In this document: one piece after another, positions 1 to 9,844 of the stretch | Layout: every line of letters starts with the position of its first letter | Position numbering within the stretch: the stretch's first letter is position 1 | Origin: Chara braunii | Lineage: Eukaryota > Streptophyta > Charophyceae > Charales > Characeae | Length of the DNA stretch: 26,972 nucleotides | Assembly (NCBI GenBank): GCA_003427395.1 | Contig: BFEA01000182.1 | Span: forward strand, 1,343,729 to 1,370,700 | Direction: 5' to 3' | The notes under the pieces: model-generated | What the model was told of the DNA's origin: nothing | Databases searched by the model: none | Seen by the model: the letters and a program-made list of their open reading frames with translations, nothing else | Made by a program: the position numbers and the translations under genes

Positions 1-123
1 TCAACATAATTTCTCCAACAGTATCACAGAGTCGTCCATCATCGAGTCCGACACAACGACCGTCGTGTTCGACACGATCACGGTTGCACGCGAGCGTGTA
101 CACCACGTGCTGAACATGACCCC

Positions 124-405
124 ACCGTCGTGTTCAATCCGATGATGGTCGTTATCATCGAGTCGAACACGACCGCTGTGGCACCCCCCGACCTCACCGT
201 CGTGTTCAACCCGATGACGATCGCTGTCATCGTGTCGAGCATGACTGCAGTGGCACCCCGCAACCCCACCATCGTGTTCAACCCGATGACGACCGCTGTC
301 ACCATGTCGAACACGACCGCGGTGGCACCCCATGACCTCACCGTCGTGTTCTACCCGATGACGATCGCTCTCATCGTGTCGTACATGACAGAGGTGGCTA
401 CCCAC
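124..405. repeat. 72-bp tandem minisatellite, about four units
   Basis: Units begin at 124, 196, 268 and 340 with ACCRTCGTGTT, an exact 72-bp period; the last is incomplete. Each unit contains GTCGTGTTC, then GATGAC, a 7-nt spacer, GTCATC, and GAACACGAC or close variants, so a unit can fold into a 47-nt hairpin (for example 127-173). Because 72 is divisible by three, several frames stay open on both strands and give 24-residue repeats, but these look like by-products of the period. GC-rich, unlike the AT-richer gene-like DNA that follows. No known satellite family recognised. Confidence 0.9.
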
Positions 406-497
406 AACCCAAGAAGTTGTATCAATAAGTTATAGAGAATAACTTACATATAAAATCAGGTATATTTATTTGTAGAGTTAGATTGATGTATATTTGT

Positions 498-1110
498 TCA
501 ATGCGGTGACGGCCGAGTGCGGGCATGTACAACACGTTCTGAACATGACCCCACCGTCGTGTTCAACCCGCTGACGGTCGTTATCCTTGTGTCGAACACG
601 ACCGCGGTGGCACCCCTCGACCCCGCCGTCGTGCTCAACCTGTGACGGTCGCTGTCCTCGTGTCGAAAGCGACAGCATGTCGTCTTCAATACGATGACGC
701 TCGAGCGAGGGCATGTACACCACGTGCTGAACACGACCGCGTCGTCATGTTCAACACGATGACGGTCGCTGTCATCGTGTCGAACATGACAGAGGTGGCA
801 CACCCCGACCTCACCGTCGGGTTCGATGCCATGACGGTCACTCTCGTAGCCGCCGTGCCGGTGGTAATGTTCAACATGCGACGGTCGAAGGCGGACATTA
901 TCGCCACCAAAGCACCGTCGCGTTCAACAAGCAGGCGGTCGCTCATCGTCATCTTCAACACGACGGTGGTGGACATGACCGCGCTGTCGTGAGAATACGG
1001 TGACGGTGGATCTCGCCGTGTGTGCCTGTCATGTTGTGCAATGGGATGATGCGCCGTCGTGTTGGGCACGACTGCGGAGGGAGATCATCGCGTTCAACAC
1101 GACAGCCAGT
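498..1110. repeat. Diverged relatives of the 72-bp hairpin repeat
   Basis: After an AT-rich gap (about 410-497) the same words return in less regular order: ACCGTCGTGTTCAA at about 552, CGTCGTGCTCAA at 628, CGTCATGTTCAACA at 743, CGTTCAACACGACAG at about 1091. A second word, GGGCATGTACACCACGTGCTGAACA, in variants at about 92, 525 and 709, precedes several units and contains the palindrome CACGTG. Block 744-790 is a hairpin with 19 of 20 arm positions paired. Similarity fades after about 1110; from 1110 to 1300 I see nothing else. Confidence 0.75.
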
Positions 1111-1300
1111 CGCCGTGTCTCTCGTGCATCGCTTTTGTTGAAGACTGTACTTTTTCCCGCATTCACGGGCCTGGCGGCGCTGAACCACATGTTTTGCACT
1201 CTACATATACCGCATGTGATCCATCTAGCTGCGGATTTGTTACTGGTATGTATGTCTTGTGCCAGTGATCCACTGTTTTGTCATCGCAGAAACGTTTTAA

Positions 1301-4233
1301 ATGGCTTGTGGTGGGCATGCACCGCGGCAAGCTGTCAGCAGAACTTTGGAAAGCATGGATTGTGTGGCATCTAATATACTGCCTAGTGATGAGCTTCCTC
1401 CCATGGACCTGCCAATGTTTTCGCAAGACATTCAAATAACTCCAGAATCTCCTGATCATAAAAGATCCCGGATGGCTGCGTGCGAAGAAACCACATGTGA
1501 AAGTGCATCTCCAGCCTTCGGCGGGCCAGTGAAAACCTCTGATGCAGAAGGTTCGGAAGGTCAGGGTAGGGCCGCCTCCGGTGACAGGAACACATCCGAT
1601 GTAGATCGTATCATGTGGGTGCCGAGAAGTTCGCTACGAGATCTCGAGGGCACAGACCTTCTGTTTGGCGAGAGTGATGAAGATGGTTCGGAATCTGGTG
1701 CTTCGATGTCATCTGACGCCAACAGTTCTCGAGACAAAATTGATCATCCACAACCTTGCGACGATGATGGCACTGACCACTACTGTCGCAACGGTATGGA
1801 GAGTTCTGATGTCATCTCTGATTTTGATGACATTTTTCCAAAACGCTTGTCGTCGAAGAAGCGTCCTTATACTTTCCGTGTCAGAATGCCTCGTTCAAAG
1901 AAGATTCTGCAAAAAGTTCACAAAAAGCTCACAAAAAAAACACTAACGAGTGTGCGCGGACAAGTTTGTTGTAAACAAGATTGTTGCGCTCGCATGACCA
2001 TGGAAGACATAAAAACTGTCCGGAGTGCATATTACTGTAAGGATCACAAAAGTAGAGATGCATGGTGGGTTGAAACGTTAAAGAGGTTCATCTTCGTGAA
2101 AGATGAGAAAGAGATTGTGCCACCTATTGTGGGGAAAAGAAAGGTGTGCATTAGTGCATGGTATTTCACATTGGGTGTGTGCAGAAATACATTTTTGAAA
2201 AAGAGGGTCACCGTGACTTTGTCAAAAGGTTACATTATGCCGGAGCATGGCAGCACTGGACTCAGACGCACATCTGCAACATATGCGACGATGTTCGGCA
2301 AACTAAGCTCCTTTGTGCGTGACAATGGAGATTCCATGCCCAATGACATGAGGATCAAAGATGGAGAATCACAAGTGGTTTTGAGATTGCCGGCTTGCTA
2401 TAACAAGGTTGACATTTATAAGTTGTTGAAGTCACAATTTGACAACCTGGGTGTCCCTTCTGTTTCTCTCCAAGTTTTCTATAACATGTGGAGAACACAC
2501 TTCTGGCATGTGAAATTCCATGAAGTTGATCAAAATTTTGCGAAATGCGAGAAGTGTGTTGAGTTCAAAGAATCTATCAATTCTGCGAAGTTCGTACGTG
2601 TGCGTGATTATTTCATTTCGGAACGCGACAAACAGTTGGACTTGTAGCTCCAACACCGTGATGCTTATGAGGTGTGGAAGGATGAGTCGAAGAGACCAGG
2701 TTCCAACAGTTTATGCATCATTATTGACGGTATGGACCAAAGCAAGACGAGTATTCCACACTTCGGCAGAGAAAACAAGTCGAAGGCATTCGCGAATATT
2801 CCAATGATGAAAACAAATTTAACAGTTATTATCGCACACGGCCGTTAACCATCAGTGCATGTTCACACATGGTACCCTTGCTATCCACATGATTCCAATG
2901 CTGTGGTGTCATCCGTTATGAAAGTTTTGCGTGACATACAGGCGACAAGCGACTTACCTCCTAAATTGAGGATACAAGCCGACAATTGCTGGAGAGAAAA
3001 CAAAAACAAATACGTTTTGTCTTTGGCCGCAGCTTTGGTGAAATTTGGCTTCTTCAAAGAAGTCGAATTCGGTTTTATGTTGGTAGGACATACACATACG
3101 GACGTTGATGTCACTTTCAGTCATTTCTCTCGCAAACTGAAAATGCACGATGCTTATATCATGCTCAACCTGTTCAAACTCGTTGCCAGTTTCCAAAACG
3201 AGCGTCCTTTGTGGACATTCATGGATGAAATTGTTGACTGGCGGGGAGTTGTTGAGTCCTTCCTGGTCAACAGATTGACCGGTCATACAAAGCCACATTT
3301 ATATGGAGGATGTCACTTTATATGGAGGATGACAATCCTGTGTTCCAGTGGAAAGAGTATTGCACTTCTCCGCATTGGTCTTCTCCGGTCTATTGCTTTA
3401 AACGAGATGAAAATAAAGCATATGCTAGATCCGAATGGTCATTCGAGCCTTCACCTGTTCTCCTGTCACCTGTTCGACCTGTCATAGAAACATCACGTGG
3501 TCAACCCGCTAAGGATAAGAATTCGAATTTCAAATCAGGAATTAAAGGCGTGAAGACGTTTGTTGAGTGGTTGGAAAACAAGCGGCACGAGTGGTTGGGA
3601 ATGAAAGATGAGGTTAGCTTCTCAAAGGAGAGTGCTCTTTCACACTGGAAAACTTTCCTGGACACAATCGAGTAAAATTATGGGTCTGGCTTTGCGAAAA
3701 CATCACTCAAGGCTGGCTTTTGGCCCTCGCGGGACAGAATTACGAAGGACGATGCTGAGGATATTGATATTGCCTTCCTCTTGCAGAGCAATGAGAATAA
3801 GGAACCGTTGTTTGTTGGGCCAGCCAATGAGCGTCCAAAAGCAGAGCTCGACCCGGTTGTGGATGTCGAAAAGGGTCAATTCGTTCTCTTGCGTCCTTCG
3901 CAAGATGATATCGATCAGGGAGTTCCCGTGTGGATGGGTAGAGTCATTTCTAATATTAATAACGATAGGAAGTCACCTGCTTTCAATCATGTTCTTATTG
4001 AATATTGGATGCCACAACCTGTCGTTAAAAGTCTTTCTCTGCAATATGCAAATGCATGGAATAAGATATGGAAGAAAGACAGCACAACAGCGCAGCAGTG
4101 GCAGCACGCGAACTGTGTTTTGTGGAGCTGGTCATCAAGGACGTTGCATTTGGAAAATGGAGTTCACATGTCCAAATCGGTCAGAGAGAAAGCCTTGGCA
4201 TGTCTTTCACTTCCAGATGATGAAGACCAATAG
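1301..4233 (+). pseudogene. Decayed transposase-like gene of the DUF7869 group
   Basis: The first open stretch (1301-2644, 448 codons) has a Ser/Asp/Glu-rich N-terminus, a Lys/Arg-rich segment like a nuclear localisation signal, a Cys cluster (VCCKQDCCARM) and a later KCEKCVEFK motif. The same frame continues past TAG (2645) into IIIDGMDQSKTSIPHFGREN (Asp at 2726), then past TAA (2846) into QADNCWRENKNKY (Asp at 2981) and VGHTHTDVDVTF (Asp at 3101 and 3107). That order of Asp motifs matches DUF7869 proteins, which resemble transposase or integrase cores; the fold is inferred. Near 3310 the coding frame shifts to 3310-4233, itself cut by TAA at 3673. The C-terminal part includes VWMGRVISNINND, a possible small chromo- or BAH-like region, which is uncertain. 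ATG at 1301 is the first in frame; ATG at 1355 is also possible. Three stops and a frame change make it non-functional as read, unless introns or readthrough are invoked. Confidence 0.7.
3298..3331 (+). repeat. 19-bp-period tandem duplication at the frame change
   Basis: TTTATATGGAGGATG occurs at 3298-3312 and again at 3317-3331, period 19. It lies exactly where the transposase-like reading switches frame. Removing one 19-bp unit does not by itself join the two frames, so a further indel must be present. Confidence 0.85.
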
Positions 4234-4303
4234 GATAAGTCACTGAGAAGGTCTCATTTCGTGCGTGTTGGTGTATCATTTACTTGTCATTGAGCTTTCA
4301 TTC

Positions 4304-4324
4304 ATATATAGTTAAACTATATAT
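4304..4324. repeat. Perfect 21-nt palindrome, 10-bp arms
   Basis: ATATATAGTT, one central A, AACTATATAT. It lies about 70 bp after the end of the transposase-like pseudogene and 45 bp before the next ORF. Role unknown: it could be a transcript-end hairpin or chance in AT-rich DNA. Confidence 0.8.
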
Positions 4325-4368
4325 CATTGACTTGCCTTTTACTGCTTCTGTATTTCATGTGTTGCAGA

Positions 4369-4992
4369 ATGGTTCATTCAACGACTGGATGGCCGCCAAG
4401 CGATATGGTGTGGGGCAAAAATGTATGGCATGATATGGGATCTATCTTTTTCACACCTGAAGTGATTTTCGAGGGTGCAGTACTCAGTGTCAGAGGTGTG
4501 GATGTCGCACCGGATTGCTGGGAGCATTATCATCGACAATGTTTGTATATTCGTGGTCGTAGGTGTTGTGGAACAAGAGAATATCTGCGAGAAGTGTTCG
4601 CACCGTATTCAGAATTGTACTATTCAGCATTGAAGTTCTACCACAACGACTTCAAGGTGATGACCTTGTACTGTGCAGCGTCAAGTATCCAAGGGCGCTG
4701 CAAACTTTCTTTTCTTATTTATAACGATCATTCTACAAGTGCAAACATATCCAATGCACATGACATCGACGGACGAAGACGGGAAGCATTTGGAAGGAGA
4801 ATCATGGACCAATCGTCGCTCAAAGCACTCGTGGATGGGCTCGTGGACACAGTGATTACATATTTACGAAGTCTTCTGTTGCGAGAGTATGAAGTCATAG
4901 AAACTTATGTAGAGTACAAGGACCCCACGTTCGATGGGCACAATGAGACGAGCACTGTAGAAGATTGGACAATTCACATGAGGAGAGCGTGA
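4369..4992 (+). CDS. Hypothetical protein, 207 aa, unrecognised
   Basis: Uninterrupted reading from ATG 4369 to TGA 4990-4992. I do not recognise the family. The product is rich in Cys, Tyr and His between residues about 50 and 125, with VAPDCWEHYHRQCLYIRGRR followed by a CC pair; the C-terminal half is more charged (DGRRREAFGRR, then EVIETYVEYKD). No clear membrane segment lies inside it. Just upstream, 4345-4366 reads as a pyrimidine-rich stretch ending TGTTGCAG, a good 3' splice-site match, so the true product may be spliced to an upstream exon. The frame also stays open back to ATG 4327, which would add a hydrophobic leader (MTCLLLLLYFMCC); the splice reading seems equally likely. Codon use and composition resemble the preceding pseudogene, so it may be a second gene of that element or an unrelated host gene. 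It could also be a non-coding chance ORF. Confidence 0.45.
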   Translation: MVHSTTGWPPSDMVWGKNVWHDMGSIFFTPEVIFEGAVLSVRGVDVAPDCWEHYHRQCLYIRGRRCCGTREYLREVFAPYSELYYSALKFYHNDFKVMTLYCAASSIQGRCKLSFLIYNDHSTSANISNAHDIDGRRREAFGRRIMDQSSLKALVDGLVDTVITYLRSLLLREYEVIETYVEYKDPTFDGHNETSTVEDWTIHMRRA

Positions 4993-5607
4993 AATTTATC
5001 ACGCAGATTGTGTTAATATGTCCATTACGTACTTAGATCTGATTCAAGTAGCCTTAGAATATCGTAATGGTTTGAATGTTATCTAGCAGTGCCTAGAAGT
5101 TGATTTCAATTATAGTCAATTTTGACGAAGATTTTGACAATGTGTAATTTTAAGAGTTCATAGAGTCTGACGCACCATTAAGCTGATGTAAATGGCAGTG
5201 CTTTGCTTTTAACATAATTGCCAATGGACTTTTGCATTAAAATTTTCTTCCACGGTCTCCATATGAAGGGTGTTCTTATAGTTTGAATCAACTTAAGGTC
5301 TAAGACTTGGACTTTGGAAAGCTGCTCTTTGTTTGAATGTGTCAAGGGTTTTACAAATTTCGAAATTCTTTCCTTCGCATATGATGTCATTTTTTTTCGT
5401 TTATATTCTAATCATTTGGACAGTTTTCTGCTCCAGGTTTACATTGTGCCGGAATATTAAAATCCTATTTTTTTTGTTCTACAATTTACCTTTTGTTCGG
5501 TTACTTCGTTAATTTCATTATGTTCACTTTTTACAAAGCAGTTCATTTTTAACGAAAACGCCGTTATGTATATTTGCGACGAAGGATTCAAACCAACTCC
5601 TGCGTGA
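4993..5607. other. AT-rich spacer, nothing recognised
   Basis: About 600 bp of AT-rich DNA with several T-runs. No convincing ORF, tRNA, inverted terminal repeat or target-site duplication seen. It ends abruptly near 5600-5660, where GC-rich retrotransposon sequence begins. Confidence 0.6.
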
Positions 5608-6903
5608 CGCGACCGAGAGGGTCCCGCGCTGCTTCGTGCGGTGCCGGACCGATGCGCTCGACACCGTGGTCATAATGCTATCCTGGTCGTCGTCGACCGC
5701 TTCACGAAGCGTGCACGCTTTGTTATGTGTCGCTCAGGCTATGCCATCAATGCACGTGAGGTCGCCGACATCGTGTTTGACCGAGTCGTGCGTGGCCACG
5801 ACTTACCTCTGAGCATCATATTTGACCGTTACCCGCGCTTTACCATCCGATTCTGGCGATGGCTCCATGAGGTATACGACACCCAACTCCGCTTCTCCTC
5901 GTCTTACCATCCTCAGACTGATGGTCAGACCGAGGTCATGAACAGGACTCTCAGAGATATTCTCCGAAAGATTGTTCGTGACGACCAGCAATGGGATCTC
6001 CATCTTGCCCACACGAAGATAACCTACAACTACGCCGTCTCGCCAGCCACGGGGATGTCGCCTTACTATTGCGACCTCGGTTATCACCCTCGTGTCCCTG
6101 CGGACTTCCTTCGACCGTCACAGATGCACCCCGACACGAGTTGTCCCGCGCTGGATGATTGGGTTCCACACATGACGTCGATCATGAGGACCGCACATGA
6201 GCACATAGCCGTTTCCCAGACTCGCATGGCAGCACGTGCGAACCGATCGAGGATGGATCATTCATTCAAAGTCGGTGATGATGTGCTTATCGACGCCTGC
6301 CACTTACAGCTCGGAGCGGAAACGCTTCGCAAGTTTCAACGTCGCTTCTTTGGCCCATGCCGCATTCTCCAGGCCGTCGGTTCTGATACGGCTTCTAGCC
6401 CGGTCAACTTCCGTGTGAAGCTGCCTGACTACCTACGCCAGACTCTCGTGCACGATGTCTACCACGTCTCGTTACTGCGTCCCTTCCGCAGACTGTCTGA
6501 GCGTTTCGCCGGACGACCATACGAGCGCCCTCCACCCATCATGCTCAGGCTGGACGACCACGAGGAGTTCCTCGTTTCAGACATCATTGGTCGTCGAGTC
6601 ACGGACGACAACCCTCCTCACATCGAGTATCTCGTACGTTGGAAGGGTTACCCCGATGAGGAGGATACCTGAGACCCCCTTGAGCACTTGCAGCACGCTC
6701 GCATGTTGGTGCGTGCCTATGACCGTGCTCGTCGTGCTGGGTTGACTGCTCCTCCTCAGTCCACTGACCCTCCTCCTTCTCCCTCGGCTGAGGAGACTGC
6801 TGAAGTCGAACCTGCTCCATCTGAGGCAGACCTTCAGCAGCAGCCGGATGCTTCTGAGCGTCCACAGCGCACTCGTCGTCGCCCTACTCGATACGATGAT
6901 TGA
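5608..6903 (+). pseudogene. Ty3/gypsy chromovirus pol 3' fragment: integrase plus chromodomain
   Basis: Open from 5608, with recognisable homology starting near RGHNAILVVVDRFTK (about 5668). Counting from 5641, the integrase core has Asp19 (VVVDRFTK), Asp62 (SIIFDRYPRF, where the family usually has SDRDPRF) and Glu98 (YHPQTDGQTE), giving D-D-35-E spacing. It is followed by the C-terminal integrase region (RRFFGPCRIL, then HDVYHVSLLRPF) and a chromodomain (EYLVRWKGYPDEEDT). TGA at 6670-6672 replaces the Trp expected after EEDT; the frame then runs on through DPLEHLQHARML and a Pro/Ser/Glu-rich tail to TGA at 6901-6903. The conserved N-terminal HHCC domain, RNase H, RT, protease and gag are absent upstream, so the copy is 5'-truncated. 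The chromodomain would direct integration to marked chromatin in an intact element. It belongs to the plant/fungal chromovirus type. Confidence 0.9.
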
Positions 6904-8284
6904 CTCTGACTTATCTTCCCACTTCTTTGACTTCTCTGTACTTCATCCACTCCAGTTTTGTCACTTCAACTCGTCGACGTTGCGGCTCTTCCTCGACGAC
7001 ATTCCAGACTTCTCATCATGGACGTCATCGACAGCTTCATGGACTTCGTCACGATCAGCTCTGCCTACTTCATACGTCATCACCATCTGACCACTTTACC
7101 CTGTACAGTACCCTGGTTGTGTCGCATGATGGTCTCCCTTCGCCGGGTTCCTCTGAGTTGGGCTCTCCCTTGGTATACGCATAGGCATCGGGACCGTAGC
7201 GTTGCCCTGGCTTCCCAGCTTACGGATCTAGCTCCGACTTCCCTCACCTTAGGAGTCATTTGCATGATTCCCTTACCCATCACCTTTCTACCCTTTGCTG
7301 GCCCTCACGCCTTAGTTAGGCAGCCTTGCATTCTTCATCTAGGTGCGCCCAGTATACCAGGCTCCCTTGTTCCCTTGCATGGTCGACCCTCCATAGCGGT
7401 TATCCCTTTAGTCGAGCATCACCCGCCTTGATGATCTATCTGTTAGGGTCATTGGTTCTGTTCGCTCCCAGTTCCCTACCCTCATTGAGCCTGATGACAT
7501 GTGTTCCCCCTGTCATTATGTGTGGATGCCCTTAGGAGTTATTGACCCCTAGGCTGCATTCGCCATCCTCAGAGACCATTCCACCCTTTGGTTTGCGACA
7601 CACTTCTTCTGTGACATATGGTTGTCTTGTTGTTGCTTTGTTGCTCTCAGACGGAGGCTACTCCCTCTGACATTATAGGATTTAGTTGTTTCTGCTTTTG
7701 CTGTTCTTAGGACTTATACACTAGTCAACTGTTTTCAGACTGAGGCTACCGCCTCCAACATTCTAGGGTTTAGTTGTCATTACTTTCTGCTTTCCTATGA
7801 CATGTATGCTAGTTAGTTGTTTCTGCTTTCACTTAGACTGTTAGCTGTGACATTGCTGTTTTTGTGACATTTTATATCCTAGGTTGCATCGCATGGACTC
7901 AGCATGGAGCTTGCTCCGCATCATAAACTACTTAGGTTTTCTTTTATTTGCTAGAGTTCCGCTTCTTGGCGGAAACGTGCTTGTATCTAGGCGATCCATC
8001 ATAGGTCGAGGATCGTGTAGCGGACCTCTGCTTGGCCTATGAGACCAGCCCCTTGGCCTGTTCTCATAGGCTTGTGTTGTATTCGGGGTAGTCCAGTCCA
8101 GATCGGTACCTCTGTCGGTACCAGCCAGTCCAGTCCAGTCCCGTCAGTCCGCTGGGGTATACTCCAGCTGTTGTTTGTTTTCCGAGTCATTCTACATTCG
8201 CACATCTTGGAGTACGTGCGTTGGAGTCTCACGTGGGAGCTCCGCTGTGCCATCTCGCTCCCCCTTCTTCCTCCATCTCCATCT
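6904..8284 (+). other. Non-coding tail after the gypsy pol; LTR possible but unbounded
   Basis: No gene seen. The position suggests 3' untranslated DNA and perhaps a 3' LTR of the gypsy element, but with no 5' LTR in the window I cannot set LTR ends. An imperfect tandem repeat of about 88 bp is visible: CAGACGGAGGCTACTCCCTC near 7649 and CAGACTGAGGCTACCGCCTC near 7737, each followed by a TTTAGTTGT word. Around 8090-8150 there are repeated GTCCAGTCC words and two GGTACC sites. Confidence 0.5.
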
Positions 8285-8293
8285 CTATCCTAG

Positions 8294-9328
8294 GTGGAGC
8301 ACCACACCTGGTGGGTCCGCCACACAGACAAACCAATCCAAGACTTGACTTTGGATCCGGTGGAATGGACTTGGCAACTCCCCCAAAAGGGAGGTGTCCC
8401 CAAGAGAAGCCACATTAGTCTACACCAGGTAACGGTCAAATCAACTTACAAAATGCTCAAGCCGAAACGGTATCTGAGAAATATGATAAACGATAGATGG
8501 GCCAAGCACCTTATTGTGGACCGCACCGTCCTGTCACCAATTCAATGGTTTAAAGAAGAAAAATATAAACCTATGAAAATCACCTCACTGCAGTGGAAGA
8601 TAACCCATCGTTGTCTGCCAACAAATGACTGGTTAACTAATCACACAAACCTCGAACAAAGAGGTCTTTTGCTCCCATGGTGCCAGCGGTGCCAGAGTCT
8701 CTCTCCGTTCCACAAGAAGGCAGAGACTATTGAACATATTTTCATGCAATCCCCGATTGCCCAATTCTTATGGAGGTGGTGGGACCGTATCTGGAGGAAA
8801 ATGGTACCGGACACCCCTTGGCCCTGGTCATGGCAAGCCATACTGGCTGGGCATTGGTTGTTGGCAGGAACAGCCACGGCCTTCGTAGAGAACAAGTATA
8901 GGATTGGAAGGAGGGCAGTGTTATGGGCACTCTGGTGGCAGAGATGCACCCTAGCTATGGAAAAGGTACTGGTAGAGGGTGCAGAAATCACTGAACAGGT
9001 CCAGCAGCAAGTACACCTTGAACTCACACGTAGATGGCTGGACACAAAAGCACAATTGGATTTTTTCAGACAAATTGGAGACGTCAGGAGACGGATCACG
9101 ACATTTTGCAGGGACTGGATAGGAGGGGAAAGAGAAGGATGGATTGCAAAAGTAAAGTGGGGTGGTGATCATGGAGAAGGGTCGCGTAATTTGGAAGATA
9201 TGAGAGACTACCATCTTGGTTTTAAGAACTGGACTAATGTAGAGCCTTTGTTCCCATTACGCCCTCCCTCGGATTTTCCAGACCCCTTCCCACCCCACAC
9301 CTTGTCACTGGCAGAGATCTTCTCCTGA
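8294..9328 (+). CDS. LINE ORF2 C-terminus with zf-RVT domain (partial)
   Basis: 344 codons, open from just after TAG 8291-8293 to TGA 9326-9328. The stretch WTWQLPQ to VKSTYKML resembles the linker found after the RT of plant LINEs. Residues about 96-160 form a reverse-transcriptase zinc-binding domain: ITHRCLPTNDWL, CQRC (Cys130, Cys133), then ETIEHIFMQS. His148 is present, but the last ligand, normally Cys, is Ser153. A Trp-rich stretch (FLWRWWDRIWRKM, then TPWPWSWQAIL) and a basic C-terminus ending PPSDFPDPFPPHTLSLA follow; the same ending occurs in the minus-strand copy B, which confirms the reading frame. Endonuclease and RT catalytic domains are absent because the copy is 5'-truncated. 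The start is not a real initiation codon. Confidence 0.85.
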   Translation: MEHHTWWVRHTDKPIQDLTLDPVEWTWQLPQKGGVPKRSHISLHQVTVKSTYKMLKPKRYLRNMINDRWAKHLIVDRTVLSPIQWFKEEKYKPMKITSLQWKITHRCLPTNDWLTNHTNLEQRGLLLPWCQRCQSLSPFHKKAETIEHIFMQSPIAQFLWRWWDRIWRKMVPDTPWPWSWQAILAGHWLLAGTATAFVENKYRIGRRAVLWALWWQRCTLAMEKVLVEGAEITEQVQQQVHLELTRRWLDTKAQLDFFRQIGDVRRRITTFCRDWIGGEREGWIAKVKWGGDHGEGSRNLEDMRDYHLGFKNWTNVEPLFPLRPPSDFPDPFPPHTLSLAEIFS

Positions 9329-9349
9329 TTCCAATACCAATAACCTGCT

Positions 9350-9425
9350 TGCCTTTACATTCTTTACATTCTTTACATTCTTTACATTCTTTCCATTCTT
9401 TACATCCTTTGCATCCTTTGCATCT
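9350..9425 (+). repeat. 9-bp tandem repeat in the LINE 3'UTR
   Basis: Units of TTTACATTC repeat in tandem, drifting to TTTGCATCC towards the right. It lies 22 bp after the LINE stop codon. Not seen at the matching place in copy B, so it looks like a local expansion. Confidence 0.85.
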
Positions 9426-9830
9426 TCATAGATGCCCATATGTGGATTTCCTCCCTGGTGCCCCCTGGGGAGGACCCCGCTCATTTCTCCTTTTGTACAT
9501 TCAGTTGTGGTAGTCAATAATGGTAGGTTGGGTAGCCTGAGCAATCTGAGACATCGGACAAGTCTTTTGAGTATCAGGCCAAAATGTCTATCTGGCGCCC
9601 TTCCGCTGAGGGTGAAGAGATACAGAATCTCCAAGTTCACAAAGGACTACACTACAGACACTATACAGGCCTGCTCAGGACAATCAATGCTGGCAGGACC
9701 ATAGTCACTGTGCTCAGTTTTCTCAGATTTCCTCAGACAGTCTCCTTTTTGTAAATGGGACACTGGACCCGTTTTCCAGCAAGTGATGCTCCCCACTAAT
9801 AGATGGAGCCTCGCTCCTCAGGTGCTAGTG

Positions 9831-9844
9831 CTGTCTGCTCTTAT
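9831..9844. repeat. Left target-site duplication of the SINE (14 bp)
   Basis: CTGTCTGCTCTTAT, identical to 10299-10312. Confidence 0.9.

Noticed and set aside
1-405. His/Asp/Arg-rich 24-residue repeat protein on the minus strand
   Set aside because: The 72-bp period keeps frames open on both strands; no start context or non-repeat domain supports a gene.
2645-3675. Reassigned code with TAG and TAA read as Gln
   Set aside because: All three stops in the transposase-like gene would fit Gln, and several other ORFs end in TGA. However, the LINE and gypsy frames use only CAA and CAG for Gln over hundreds of codons, and the gypsy stop is TGA. Decay of Gln codons is simpler. Aligning conserved host genes would settle it.
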